A stretch of 64,000 nucleotides of DNA from Lautropia sp. (GTDB taxonomy: Bacteria > Pseudomonadota > Gammaproteobacteria > Burkholderiales > Burkholderiaceae_E). The stretch is taken from assembly GCA_030528325.1 (NCBI GenBank), contig JAUMZD010000002.1:62001-126000 (forward strand), given 5' to 3'. Below are positions 1 through 9,214 of the stretch, one piece after another; the first letter of the stretch is position 1, and every line of letters begins with the position of its first letter. The notes under the pieces were generated by a model, which saw nothing but the letters and a program-made list of their open reading frames with translations, made no database searches and was not told the origin of the DNA. The position numbers and the translations under genes are program-made.

Positions 1-167
1 CTCGTTGACCGGACGGATTCCTGCATGGCTGACTGCCACTCCATGCAGCATCCGGCTTGATCAGCCCGTCACGACAGACTGAGGCAATCTGCCGCTGATC
101 GGCTGATCTCCGACATACAACCGCCCACCGTGGCGGCCTGCCCCCCGTTCAGGCATTAGAGCGTGTT

Positions 168-2111
168 ATGAACTTATTCGTCCCCGCGCAAGTCTGTCAG
201 ACGCGCAGGACAAATGCTCATCACGTCTTTACTGCGGTCAAAGTCCGGATGAAATCCCACACTGCTTCACCCTCACCCATCGCGTCGCCGGCGGGCAATG
301 CCAGCATGCACATCGGCTTGCAACCTCCTGCTGCTGCGCCCCGTATCGACCGTCCCGTTCCCGTGGCCAGCAGCCTGCCAGCCAGGCTGTGGCTGCCTCT
401 TTCGATACTGGCCCTGACACTCGGCATGGGAGCCTGCGGTGGTGGTAGCGCAACCGGCAGGCCCTCCTTGCCCGGCGGCACCGTTAGAGATGCCTCACAG
501 GCCACCGGGCAGCCCAATCCCCCCGACAGCCAGCCATCCGGCCCTGCCACCGGCGGCCATGACAGCAACGCACAAGCGGGTGCCACGAGCAGTGGCAACA
601 CATCGGCCGGTGCAGTTTCCCAATCCGGCTCTCCAGACACGGCCGCCCCGCAACACCCCCATCAGCACGATACCTCAGGGCAGCCGCCACACCAGCCAGG
701 GGATATGCCCATCGTCACCCAGCCACCTCACATCAGCGAAACCTCACCCGACTATCTGGCGAGCTGTGACACCTTGTCGGCGCAGCCACTCGTGCTGCGT
801 TCCGGCATGCTTCGCTACGCCGATCCTGCAACCACACGCCCTGCCTTCGGACGCCCTCACAAAGACCCGGTGCATCAAAGCTGCGTGACCCGTGTCACCG
901 ATCAGGCCACGAATCACCCTGCACAGTACTGGGGAACACAGACGCCCCGGCGGCAGGTGTTCAATGCCGATTCATCGGCATTCCTGCTGAACGCCCGCAA
1001 CGGCAGCTGGCGGGTGCATGACGCACGGACGGGGCAACTCGTCCGGCAACTCGATCACATCCATGGGGTCAACGCCGAACCGCAATGGCATGCAACCGAT
1101 CCGAACCTGATTCATTACCTGCCCAACAATGGCCAGGGCATGCAGATCCACGAGCTTCGGGTCGATCGCAACGAAAGCCGCCTGCTGGCCGACCTCGGCC
1201 CCCAGATTCGACAGCACTGGCCACAGGCCACCCACGCCTGGACCGTCGGACAGGGCTCCCCCTCGGCCGATGGACGCTACTGGTGCCTGCTGGCCGAACA
1301 TAACGCTGCCGATGACAGTGGCTGGCAGCCGCATGGCGTCTTCACCTGGGACATGCAGACTGGCCGCATCATTGGCACGATGTCACTGACTGACACCGCG
1401 AGTGGCAAGAATTACAGACCTTCCTACATCAGCACCAGCCCAAGCGGCCAGCACTGTCTGGTGGCTGCCCCTTACCCGGTCGGTTCCCGTGTCTACCGGC
1501 GTGATTTCTCCTCCCCTGCCAACTCCCCCGGCAAAGCTGCCTATCTCCAGGTCAGCACCGAAGATCACGACGCCGACATGGCCTTCAACCGACAGGGAGA
1601 AGACATCTACGTGTCGGTGAACTACAACCACGGCCAGGGGCGAGGCGAAGTCTACATGGTGAATCTGGACACAGGCGCCCGAACCCACCTGTTCGACAAC
1701 CACATCGGCGGCACCATCGGTGGACTCCAATTCTCCGGCCGGGGCTATCAGGAACCAGGCTGGATGCTGGTATCCTCACACGCCGAACGGACCCACGGGC
1801 CCGACCCCTCCGCATGGGTACGCAACCTGCGCCATGAACACCCATCCCGACAATGGCATCATCGGAAACTGTTCGCAATCAATCTCGATCCAGTCGGTGG
1901 CAGGCCTGAGGTGAAGTCGATCGCCAACATGCACAACGACTGGTGGCTGCCCGACCCGACACAAGTGCACAGCTGGCCCACACCCAACGCCAGCGTCAGC
2001 CGTGACTTCAGCCGGATCCTGTTCAATTCGACCTGGAACAGCGACGATCCGAAGGATGTGGATGCCTATCTGGTCCGCATCCCCGCAGGCAGTCTCGAAC
2101 GGCGCCCCTGA
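168..2111 (+). CDS. Putative lipoprotein with C-terminal beta-propeller-like domain
   Basis: This protein of up to 647 aa is not recognised as a named family. A hydrophobic segment at residues 73-89 ends in GMGAC, so Cys90 could be a lipidation site, which would place the protein at the outer membrane or periplasm. Residues about 91-190 are low-complexity, rich in Gly, Ser, Pro, Gln and His, and look like a flexible tether. From about residue 200 the sequence has repeated Trp/Asp-Gly segments (for example RNGSWRVHDARTG and SADGRYW) typical of TolB- or WD40-like propellers. Codon use looks genuine. The start is uncertain: the ATG at 168, the ATG at 249 and the ATG at 306 are all in frame and none has a strong ribosome site. 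It stands alone, and the first 167 bases hold no recognisable gene. Confidence 0.6.
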   Translation: MNLFVPAQVCQTRRTNAHHVFTAVKVRMKSHTASPSPIASPAGNASMHIGLQPPAAAPRIDRPVPVASSLPARLWLPLSILALTLGMGACGGGSATGRPSLPGGTVRDASQATGQPNPPDSQPSGPATGGHDSNAQAGATSSGNTSAGAVSQSGSPDTAAPQHPHQHDTSGQPPHQPGDMPIVTQPPHISETSPDYLASCDTLSAQPLVLRSGMLRYADPATTRPAFGRPHKDPVHQSCVTRVTDQATNHPAQYWGTQTPRRQVFNADSSAFLLNARNGSWRVHDARTGQLVRQLDHIHGVNAEPQWHATDPNLIHYLPNNGQGMQIHELRVDRNESRLLADLGPQIRQHWPQATHAWTVGQGSPSADGRYWCLLAEHNAADDSGWQPHGVFTWDMQTGRIIGTMSLTDTASGKNYRPSYISTSPSGQHCLVAAPYPVGSRVYRRDFSSPANSPGKAAYLQVSTEDHDADMAFNRQGEDIYVSVNYNHGQGRGEVYMVNLDTGARTHLFDNHIGGTIGGLQFSGRGYQEPGWMLVSSHAERTHGPDPSAWVRNLRHEHPSRQWHHRKLFAINLDPVGGRPEVKSIANMHNDWWLPDPTQVHSWPTPNASVSRDFSRILFNSTWNSDDPKDVDAYLVRIPAGSLERRP

Positions 2112-2259
2112 CCCAGAATCGGGCCACGCGAAGCAGGCACTCCACCAGCAACCGACAGAAGCAGGGCGGCTGCTCTTCAGGGGCCCATGCCGACGGCTCC
2201 TGCGACACATCACTACGACCGGCCCAGCGAGACAGCACCGCATTCAGCACTTTTCCTGT

Positions 2260-3213
2260 TCAGGTCTTTTTCTGCTCCGACACGGGTAGAGATCCAGGAG
2301 CTGACAGGATGATGCCGGACACGATCAACACAAAGGCCACGATATGGTAGAGATGCGGCGGCTCGCCCAGCAGGGCGGTAGATAACAGGGCCGCCAGCAG
2401 AGGCGTAAGATTGGAAAAGAAAGCAGCCACGGTGGGGCCTGCCTGCTGAACGCCCAGTCCCCAGCATCGATAGGCGAGCACGGCTGGCCCCAGCATGACG
2501 AAAGCAAGGCCAGCAATCAGGCGAGCATCCCAGACGACGGATCGATCGCCCCATAACAATTCGATCGCCGCTGCCACACTCGACCACATCACGCCGAACA
2601 GCACCTGCACGAACAGGAAGGCCGCCCAGTTCGCCTTCAGGGCCGAGGGTACCTTGGCCCGCAACAGCAGCCAGCTGTAGCCCGCCCAACACAGGGCTGC
2701 CACCAGCATGAACAGATCCCCCGACAGGAGCTCAAGTGTCATCAACGCCCGCCACTGCCCCTGGGTCAGCACGACCAGCACGCCTGTCATCGAACACAGC
2801 GCCGCCCAGCCCTGCGATGCATTTGGACGCACCCCAAAGAAGAGGGCTCCCACCAGCATGATCCAGATCGGCCCGCTTGCGGCCACCAATGTGACGTTCA
2901 TCGGTGTCGAGGTCTGCAGGGCCAGATACTGAAAGGAGTTGTAACATCCGATGCCGAACAGTCCCATCAGCGCCAATGGTCGCCACGACGCTTTCAAGGC
3001 ATGCTGGATGATGCCACGGCGCCAGGCCGGCCAGGCCAGAGGCAACAGGATCAGAGCGGCCAGCGACCAGCGCAGCAGGTTCAGGGTGATGGGCGGGCAC
3101 CATGGCGCCAGCACGCGCCCGACAATGGCGTTACCTGCCCACATCAGGGGCGGCACACACAGCAGCAGGGCGGTGCGCGGTGAGAGCTTCGGCGAGGACA
3201 TCGAATCGGCCAT
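2260..3213 (-). CDS. DMT-family (EamA) transporter
   Basis: About 317 aa with ten hydrophobic segments arranged as two EamA halves, the usual architecture of drug/metabolite transporters in the inner membrane. The N-terminal half has the typical PPLMWAGNAIVGR start and the second half repeats the pattern (LCWAGYSWLLLRAK). Such proteins export amino acids, nucleosides or toxic metabolites, but the substrate cannot be read from sequence. The frame opens at a GTG at 3225; the ATG at 3213 is preferred, and another ATG lies at 3201. No strong ribosome site separates them. The gene is convergent with the lipoprotein gene and probably monocistronic. Confidence 0.85.
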   Translation of the reverse strand: MADSMSSPKLSPRTALLLCVPPLMWAGNAIVGRVLAPWCPPITLNLLRWSLAALILLPLAWPAWRRGIIQHALKASWRPLALMGLFGIGCYNSFQYLALQTSTPMNVTLVAASGPIWIMLVGALFFGVRPNASQGWAALCSMTGVLVVLTQGQWRALMTLELLSGDLFMLVAALCWAGYSWLLLRAKVPSALKANWAAFLFVQVLFGVMWSSVAAAIELLWGDRSVVWDARLIAGLAFVMLGPAVLAYRCWGLGVQQAGPTVAAFFSNLTPLLAALLSTALLGEPPHLYHIVAFVLIVSGIILSAPGSLPVSEQKKT

Positions 3214-3334
3214 CCGGGAAAACACGGCAGGAAGCCATGATCACAGAAAGCGGCGCTTCTGACATCCCGCCCGCACTCAGTCCCTGCAACGTGGTTCTGC
3301 CCTGGCTTTCACCAGGTCACCCGTGTGCTGCCTC

Positions 3335-4171
3335 TCAATCTGCCCAGCCACGCAGGCGGTAGACCAGCAGGCCGACCGTTTCATGAAGGGCCTGGCGGAA
3401 TTGCCAGGGAGCCCCGTTGTTCGGCAACCAGGCTCGCCAGCCCGGATTGGCAATCTGCCTGAAATCACAACGGATCGGCGTTGGCTTGAATCCCAGCTGC
3501 TGGGCAGTGGCCAACGTACGCTGCATGTGGGAAGCGCTGGTCACCAGCGCAATCCGGGCATTGGCGGAAATACCGCCGATCTTGCCACCAGGTTCTGTAC
3601 CCGCCATTGCCTGGCCTGCTTCGGCCGGGAAGCTGCCAGCAAGGATGCGGGCAGCCCCCCGCATGTCCTCCTGGGTCGTGCGACTGTCCGCCACGATCCG
3701 GATACTGTCAGCCGGCACCCCCATGCTCATCGCCATATCACGCATGGCCGCAGCCAGCGAGTCTTCCGGCGTCTTCGCCATTCCCCCCATCAGGATCAGC
3801 ATACCGCCGGTTTTCTTCCAGGTTTCGACACCAGCCATCACCCGGACATAACCGGACAGATGCTGTACGGCCTTGCTGCTGTTGACCCCGGGTCCGCCAC
3901 TGCCAGGCACCACCACCGCATCCATCGGTCCCAGTGACGCGACCTGGTCTGCCACGGAGACGGGCTTGCCTTCGAGAGACTTGATCCACAGGTTGCCCAG
4001 CACGGGCACCGACGCCAGCACCAGCCAACACCCCATCAGCAGGCCCACGATCCGGCGACTGCGACGCATCCCGGGACGCCACTTCGCCCAGAGCCAGAAT
4101 GCCAGCCCAACCCATGCCAGGGTCCAGGGCATAGGCAACAACCACTCGACCGGATCACCTACAAACAACAC
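3335..4171 (-). CDS. YdcF/ElyC/SanA-family (DUF218) envelope protein
   Basis: 278 aa. Two hydrophobic segments at the N-terminus (about residues 10-28 and 40-60) anchor the protein in the inner membrane. They are followed by a DUF218 domain with the family's VVVPGSGG strand-loop, the glycine-rich ILMGGMA segment, the acidic SRTTQEDM motif and the late ALVTSASHMQRT motif. Relatives include E. coli ElyC and SanA, which affect peptidoglycan and lipid-carrier homeostasis; the exact reaction is unknown. The annotated start is a GTG at 4171, and an ATG at 4132 would shorten the N-terminus. A full palindromic element separates it from the upstream hydrolase gene on the same strand. Confidence 0.8.
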   Translation of the reverse strand: MLFVGDPVEWLLPMPWTLAWVGLAFWLWAKWRPGMRRSRRIVGLLMGCWLVLASVPVLGNLWIKSLEGKPVSVADQVASLGPMDAVVVPGSGGPGVNSSKAVQHLSGYVRVMAGVETWKKTGGMLILMGGMAKTPEDSLAAAMRDMAMSMGVPADSIRIVADSRTTQEDMRGAARILAGSFPAEAGQAMAGTEPGGKIGGISANARIALVTSASHMQRTLATAQQLGFKPTPIRCDFRQIANPGWRAWLPNNGAPWQFRQALHETVGLLVYRLRGWAD

Positions 4172-4235
4172 GCGACTGAATACCTCCCTTGCTTACCAGG
4201 CTAATCACCATTGATTCCATGCTTCAGCTGATCCC

Positions 4236-4404
4236 CTAGGAGCTTGGGCGGCAGGAAAGTCGCGGGCTGCAAACCGGCCGCGCCGGCCCATTTTGCACCC
4301 GCTTCTTGCCCCATGGCACCGGCTATGGGGCGGCGAATCGGGCACAAACCGTGCCCGGCGGGGCCGATTTTCGCCTTCGCGATTCCTACCACCCAAGCTC
4401 CTAG
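4236..4404. repeat. AGGAGC palindromic element, full copy 1
   Basis: This 169-base intergenic element has ends that are inverted repeats (CTAGGAGCTTGGGCGG and CCACCCAAGCTCCTAG). Inside are further hairpins: CCGGC/GCCGG, CCCCAT/ATGGGG and CGGGCAC/GTGCCCG. It starts within two bases of the stop codon of the hydrolase gene ending at 4406. The interior matches the copy at 16168-16334 almost base for base; I count three substitutions. No transposase is encoded. Short reading frames run through it in several frames because it lacks stops, and I do not regard them as genes. Confidence 0.9.
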
Positions 4405-4405
4405 A

Positions 4406-5344
4406 TCAAGCACGCACAGTCTGAACCCGTTTTACCAGCCATTTGCAGACCCGGCCGATGAAAAGGCGCTGTCCATCCAGCGTACTGAGGGTGTGATCGA
4501 TCTGCGGCAGAAAATCACACCGCACCCTGGAGAGAGCCTCCCGGTCGGATGCACTCAGGGGAAGCGTCGCCATCACATCACGAAACTGGCTGGCATGGTT
4601 GTATCGCTGCAGAATGCTGCCGGTGTAAATGAGATAGACCTGACAGCCGCTGCGTATACGCTCACTCAGCCCTGCCGCAAAGGTTTCTGCAGTGATCGAA
4701 GGCAGACCATAATCAACCGGCGCGCGGGCATTTGCCCCGGCTCCGCCTGCACCTGCACGCTGCTCCCTGAAACGCCTGATGCGGCCCTGTACGGCATTTC
4801 TGAACACGGGCCACGTCAACGTGGACAGTCGCAGGCCATAACGCAACCACTTGGTGCGCCAATTGCCAAAACTGTAACCATCCACCATGACCAGACCTGC
4901 CACACGAGGATCCTGGGCTGCATACTGGTATCCATATTCTGCCCCAGAACAGATACCGACGATGACAAAATGCTTGACGCCAGCCTGGGCTGACAGGGCA
5001 TCCAGGGCCGAGCGGACATCCTGAGCTACCTGTGCGAGCATGGGCTCCGTTCCAGCTGCCCGTCGGCTATCGCCAAGACCACTCAAATCGACACGAACGG
5101 AAGGAATGCCGGTCTCTGCCAACTGGCGCGCCAGCTTCACATTGACCCGATGCGGTCCCACCCGATGGATCACCCCTGCATTGAGCAGCAACACGCCGAC
5201 GGACGAACACCTGACCGATTGCCCTTGTTCTCCATCCCGGTTTGCCAGTGCCTTGAGCGCAGCCTTCAGCGGTATGGTCATGGTGGCCACCAGATGCCCC
5301 CCATCTCCCAGCTGCGTGAGTCGCTCGCGATAGGGCTCAGCCAT
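4406..5344 (-). CDS. Alpha/beta hydrolase, exosortase-associated type 1
   Basis: About 312 aa with an alpha/beta-hydrolase core: LLLNAGVIHRVGPHR, then RVDLSGLGDS, then the nucleophile-elbow position, then DPRVAGLVMVDGYSF. The pattern resembles hydrolases encoded with exosortase/PEP-CTERM exopolysaccharide loci (ortholog 1). The elbow reads VGICSGAEYG, so the residue in the nucleophile position is Cys or the motif is shifted, not the standard GxSxG. The ATG at 5344 overlaps the end of the upstream hydrolase gene by eight bases, so the two are co-transcribed and probably translationally coupled. An in-frame upstream start at 5374 would overlap further. The role is probably acyl-group or precursor handling in polysaccharide export, which is inferred from context. 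No exosortase is present in the window. Confidence 0.65.
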   Translation of the reverse strand: MAEPYRERLTQLGDGGHLVATMTIPLKAALKALANRDGEQGQSVRCSSVGVLLLNAGVIHRVGPHRVNVKLARQLAETGIPSVRVDLSGLGDSRRAAGTEPMLAQVAQDVRSALDALSAQAGVKHFVIVGICSGAEYGYQYAAQDPRVAGLVMVDGYSFGNWRTKWLRYGLRLSTLTWPVFRNAVQGRIRRFREQRAGAGGAGANARAPVDYGLPSITAETFAAGLSERIRSGCQVYLIYTGSILQRYNHASQFRDVMATLPLSASDREALSRVRCDFLPQIDHTLSTLDGQRLFIGRVCKWLVKRVQTVRA

Positions 5345-6239
5345 GATGAGCTGCCTCCGATAACCAGGGTACAAGCCTGCGCAGTGCCTGATCGGGCACC
5401 AGCGGGGTATTCAGGGCCTCCTCCGAAGTCCAGTCGAAATCGACATCCACAGATTCGACATGGACACGGGAAACCGGTGCAGACGATGCCCGCAAGGGCC
5501 CGGCATTGAATGCGGGTACGGCCGATGCACGATGAGCATGCGGCCAGGGCAACGCCCCATTCGACAGAAGGATGTTGATTTCGGCCACCGGTGCCTTCTC
5601 CCACTGCTGACGATCCAGCTGACGGATCTGGGAAACCAGCACGGGAGACAGTGCAAAACCCATCGCTTCTGATAGATCCACCTCAACCTGCTGACGCTTC
5701 AACAGGCGATCCGGTACGGTCGGAAGACTGAATGCCCGCCGAATCGCCAGCTGATGATTTGTCCACAAATCATCCAGGTATGCCCGTCCCGAGACCACCG
5801 GGTCCCAGCCGACCAGGCGATCCGGCACCGGAGCCCGGAAAATGCCACTGCCAGCAGCATCCTTCTCCCGGAGTTGACTGGCCGCCAGCCAGCCGATCGC
5901 AAAACCCAAACGAATGCCCAGCCAGGCCACCGCTTCAACACCTGGCTGCCTCGACAGCCAGGCATGTGCCGCCAGGACATCGTCCTGCCAGCCTGTCATT
6001 TCACCATCAAGGTCATCCCCTGACGAGTCACCGCACCCATGAAAATCAAAGCGAAGGACATGCACACCCTGACGTGCCAGCCGATCCGACAGAACCCGCA
6101 ACAGACGATGTGCCCGCATGGCTTCCTGACCCAGCGGATTGATGATCAGTACCGCACGGCCTGTGGCCCTGACAGAGGGTGGGTGATGAATGGCTGCCAG
6201 CCATCTGTTCGGCGCAACCTCTATGTGCATCGGCTGCAT
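5337..6239 (-). CDS. Alpha/beta hydrolase, exosortase-associated type 2
   Basis: About 300 aa, first of a two-gene unit with the gene ending at 4406. It carries the hydrolase pattern INPLGQEAMRAHR, then LRFDFHGCGDSSGD, then AWLGIRLGFAIG. This matches the type-2 hydrolases of exosortase A loci, where the nucleophile Ser is likewise not obvious: here GIRLG takes the place of GxSxG. The start at 6239 is chosen because GGAG lies a few bases upstream. The longer frame back to 6371 has no ribosome site and no family similarity. It lies downstream of a terminator that closes the exopolysaccharide genes, so it probably has its own promoter between 6240 and 6330. Confidence 0.65.
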   Translation of the reverse strand: MQPMHIEVAPNRWLAAIHHPPSVRATGRAVLIINPLGQEAMRAHRLLRVLSDRLARQGVHVLRFDFHGCGDSSGDDLDGEMTGWQDDVLAAHAWLSRQPGVEAVAWLGIRLGFAIGWLAASQLREKDAAGSGIFRAPVPDRLVGWDPVVSGRAYLDDLWTNHQLAIRRAFSLPTVPDRLLKRQQVEVDLSEAMGFALSPVLVSQIRQLDRQQWEKAPVAEINILLSNGALPWPHAHRASAVPAFNAGPLRASSAPVSRVHVESVDVDFDWTSEEALNTPLVPDQALRRLVPWLSEAAHHG

Positions 6240-6327
6240 GTCAGCACTCCATCTCCAGGATAAGGCAAACAGCCTGCCGGACACACAGACCCTGGCTTGG
6301 GGCAGAGATCTGCTGGCTGCGACAGGC

Positions 6328-6353
6328 AAAAAAAGGTGCCCACAAGGGGCACC
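6328..6353 (-). terminator. Rho-independent terminator after the dehydrogenase gene
   Basis: Read on the minus strand, a perfect 7-bp stem (GGTGCCC and GGGCACC, loop of five) is followed by seven T. It lies about 100 bases past the stop of the nucleotide-sugar dehydrogenase gene and before the hydrolase pair. It therefore closes the transcription unit that begins near 10312. Confidence 0.85.
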
Positions 6354-6451
6354 GGATATTCTGCATGCCATCTGGCCCGATCAACAGGGAGAATTGCTCA
6401 ACCGTCAATGAAAGGATGCAGAAAAAATGTTTTGATACGCTCCGCTACGAA

Positions 6452-7732
6452 TCAAAGACGCCAGACTGCCTTGCCTGCCTTTTCGATTTCGACTGGATCC
6501 CATGCGCTCTTCACGTCGATGAAGACACCGCCATCCACCAGCCTGTCCAGCAGGCTGATCAAGCCCTGTTCCTGGAAGCGCTTGTGAGACACGGCCGCAA
6601 TCATGGCATTGGCCTTGGGCAAGTCTTCCCAATCCACCAGCTCGACACCGTATTCATGGCGTGCATCGTCCCTGTCGGCCACCGGGTCATGCACAAGAAC
6701 TTTGGCACCATAAGCTTCCAGCTCCCGGATCACGTCGATGACCTTGGAGTTCCGCAGATCCGGCACGTCCTCCTTGAAGGTGAGCCCCAGAACGACCACT
6801 GTCTGACCTGCGGCGGACAACCCCTGACGAGCCAGCATCTTGACGGTCTGCTCGGCAATGAACTTACCCATGCCGTCATTGATGCGACGACCCGCCAGAA
6901 TGACCTGAGGGTGATAACCCACCATCTCGGCCTTGTGGGTCAGATAGTACGGATCCACCCCGATGCAGTGCCCCCCCACCAAGCCCGGGCGGAATGGCAG
7001 GAAGTTCCATTTTGAACCCGCGGCCTTCAGAACCTCCAATGTATCGATGCCGAGACGGTCGAACACGATCGCCAGTTCGTTCATCAAGGCGATGTTCAGA
7101 TCACGCTGCGTGTTCTCGATCACCTTGGCGGCTTCGGCCACCTTGATGCTGCTGGCACGATGGACACCAGCCGTGATGACTTTTTCATAGAGCCTGGCTA
7201 CCTGCTCCAGGGTTTCGGCGTCATCACCCGAGACCACTTTCACGATCGTAGGCAGGCGATGCTCCTTGTCACCAGGATTAATCCGCTCTGGCGAATAGCC
7301 GACACGGAAATCCTTCTTCCAGGTCATGCCGGACTGCTCTTCCAGCACTGGGATGCACACCTCCTCGGTCGCACCGGGATAAACCGTCGATTCATACACA
7401 ACGGTTGCGCCACGCTTCATGTTAGCGCCAACCAGCTTGCTGGCCCCCACCAGCGGGCCAAAATCAGGCAGGCGGGCTGCATCGATGGGGGTCGGTACCG
7501 CGACAATGATCGTGTCGGCCTTGGCCAGCTCCTTGGGATCCGCCGTCATCTTCAGCCTGGTTGCCGCGGCAAAATCTTCCCGCTCCACTTCCCCGGTCAC
7601 GTCATTGTGCTGTTGCAACCGCGCAACCTTGTCTGCGGCCACATCGAAACCGATCGTATCGAAGTGCTTACCAAACTCAATAGCCAAAGGCAGGCCAACA
7701 TATCCCAAACCAACTACTGCAACCGTCGTCAT
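6452..7732 (-). CDS. tviB: UDP-HexNAc 6-dehydrogenase (TviB/WbpA/WbpO type)
   Basis: 426 aa, the usual length for nucleotide-sugar dehydrogenases. The N-terminal NAD site is VVGLGYVGLP (residues 6-15). The central domain carries the GGHCIGVDPYYL motif with the catalytic cysteine, and the C-terminal UDP-binding domain contains GLTFKEDVPDLRNSKV. The enzyme oxidises C6 of UDP-GlcNAc or UDP-GalNAc to the uronic acid in two NAD-dependent steps. It pairs with the 4-epimerase at 10664, as TviB/TviC do in Vi-antigen synthesis and WbpO/WbpP do in O-antigen synthesis, which suggests a HexNAcA-containing capsule or exopolysaccharide. It follows the priming transferase by 18 bases and is last in the unit. 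The exact sugar is not certain. Confidence 0.9.
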   Translation of the reverse strand: MTTVAVVGLGYVGLPLAIEFGKHFDTIGFDVAADKVARLQQHNDVTGEVEREDFAAATRLKMTADPKELAKADTIIVAVPTPIDAARLPDFGPLVGASKLVGANMKRGATVVYESTVYPGATEEVCIPVLEEQSGMTWKKDFRVGYSPERINPGDKEHRLPTIVKVVSGDDAETLEQVARLYEKVITAGVHRASSIKVAEAAKVIENTQRDLNIALMNELAIVFDRLGIDTLEVLKAAGSKWNFLPFRPGLVGGHCIGVDPYYLTHKAEMVGYHPQVILAGRRINDGMGKFIAEQTVKMLARQGLSAAGQTVVVLGLTFKEDVPDLRNSKVIDVIRELEAYGAKVLVHDPVADRDDARHEYGVELVDWEDLPKANAMIAAVSHKRFQEQGLISLLDRLVDGGVFIDVKSAWDPVEIEKAGKAVWRL

Positions 7733-7750
7733 TGTTCATCCACGAGTAAG

Positions 7751-9088
7751 TCAACGAGCACCCTTCTTCCGAAGGACTACCTGTATGGTCTCAAATAGAA
7801 CCATGCAATCCAGAAACAAAGAGTGATTCTTGACGTAAAAAAGATCGTATTCCAGCTTCTCCATCGCTTCTTCGATAGAGGCACCGTAATCCATCCTGAC
7901 CTGGGCCCAACCAGTGATACCAGGCTTCACATAATGCCGGATATCGTAATATGGTACCTGCTGAATCAACTGCTCGACGAAATAGGGCCTCTCTGGCCTG
8001 GGGCCAACGAAGCTCATTTCACCTTTCAGCACATTGATCAACTGTGGTAACTCGTCGATGCGTGTGGCACGGATGAACCTCCCAACCCGAGTGATCCGGT
8101 CATCCCCAACGACGGCCCAGCGCGGCTTTCCATCCTTCTCGGCATCCTGCACCATCGAACGGAACTTCAGGATGTTGAAGCTCTTTCCGGGCGCACAGAC
8201 CCGCTCCTGCCTGAAAAAGATCGGGCGCCCAGTTTCCAGCAGGATCGCCACAGCGGTCAGCAGCATGACTGGCGAAGCCAGCAGCAGCAACACCGAAGCC
8301 ACACACAGATCGAAGAGCCTCTTCACGATGGCCCTACCCGCCCACTGATCGAAACCGTCACCATACACCAGCCACCCAGTCCGAAGATAACGCAAGCGGA
8401 TGAGGCCCAGCTCCTGCTCATAGAAACTGAGCAGATCGAGCACCTGTATACCGGCCACCTTGCAGTCGAGCAACTGATTGAGCGGGATCTGCCCCCCCCT
8501 GCGCTCATGTGCCGCCACCACGATATGCGTGGCACGATGCTCACGAGCGGTCCTCAGCAGCGACCTCGGCAGTTCATTGATGGCCACCTGTGCAACGACC
8601 TGTGCCGAGCGGAGATTGTTGCCGTTCAGCGTCTTCAGCACCAGATCCGCTTCCTCGCCCGCCCCCAGAACCAGGACCCGCCGGCCCCGCCGTTGCAAAA
8701 AACCCAACCGGTAGGCCAGGTAACGCACGATCAGCAGCCCGAACAACGCAAAGACCGAGGCGATGGCAAACACCCCCCTGCCAACCGATGAGCCCGGAAT
8801 GGCGTAAAAGACTACCGTCAGGATCAGCAAGGACACCAGATAAGCGGCAAAGACCTTCTGGACCACCGTCCTGAACGGCTCATCCTGCTGCCCACCATAC
8901 AGGCCAAAAGCCGTCATCGTCAGCAGCATGGTGCAGGCGAACAGCACCCCATGCAGGGTCGAGAGCATCAGGTCATCCGCCAGGAGACGGATTTCATAAC
9001 CCAGCACCATCGACTGAATCAGCACCAGGGCATCAATCAACGGAAGCGCCGCAAAATGGACGCGGAGATAGTGGATCAGGGCACGCAT
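7751..9088 (-). CDS. Priming sugar-1-phosphate transferase (EpsB/WbaP-like polyisoprenyl-phosphate type)
   Basis: 445 aa. Four hydrophobic segments in the first 120 residues are followed by a CoA-binding-like region with VLVLGAGEEADLVL, a fifth membrane segment near residue 265, and a C-terminal bacterial sugar transferase domain. The hallmarks are KFRSM, the DELPQLINVLKGEMSFVGPR block and PGITGWAQV. The enzyme transfers a sugar phosphate to undecaprenyl phosphate and starts assembly of an exopolysaccharide repeat unit at the inner membrane. The architecture matches transferases of exosortase-linked loci. It lies between the WecA-like gene and the dehydrogenase in one minus-strand unit. Confidence 0.9.
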   Translation of the reverse strand: MRALIHYLRVHFAALPLIDALVLIQSMVLGYEIRLLADDLMLSTLHGVLFACTMLLTMTAFGLYGGQQDEPFRTVVQKVFAAYLVSLLILTVVFYAIPGSSVGRGVFAIASVFALFGLLIVRYLAYRLGFLQRRGRRVLVLGAGEEADLVLKTLNGNNLRSAQVVAQVAINELPRSLLRTAREHRATHIVVAAHERRGGQIPLNQLLDCKVAGIQVLDLLSFYEQELGLIRLRYLRTGWLVYGDGFDQWAGRAIVKRLFDLCVASVLLLLASPVMLLTAVAILLETGRPIFFRQERVCAPGKSFNILKFRSMVQDAEKDGKPRWAVVGDDRITRVGRFIRATRIDELPQLINVLKGEMSFVGPRPERPYFVEQLIQQVPYYDIRHYVKPGITGWAQVRMDYGASIEEAMEKLEYDLFYVKNHSLFLDCMVLFETIQVVLRKKGAR

Positions 9089-9214
9089 GGAAGATGCCTG
9101 ACAGCATGAGCCCAGCCCTTTCGGGCCAGGCCTCTGGCAGGCAGGGAAGCTGAGTGGTTGGGAAGAAGTCAGAGCCCGTCATGAGCAGCAAGCCGTGGGA
9201 GGCCGCGACCTGCT

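Noticed and set aside
4244-4993. Open frame starting inside the palindromic element (begins MGGRKVAGCKPAA)
   Set aside because: The same peptide start recurs at other copies because the element lacks stops. The remainder is antisense to a hydrolase gene.
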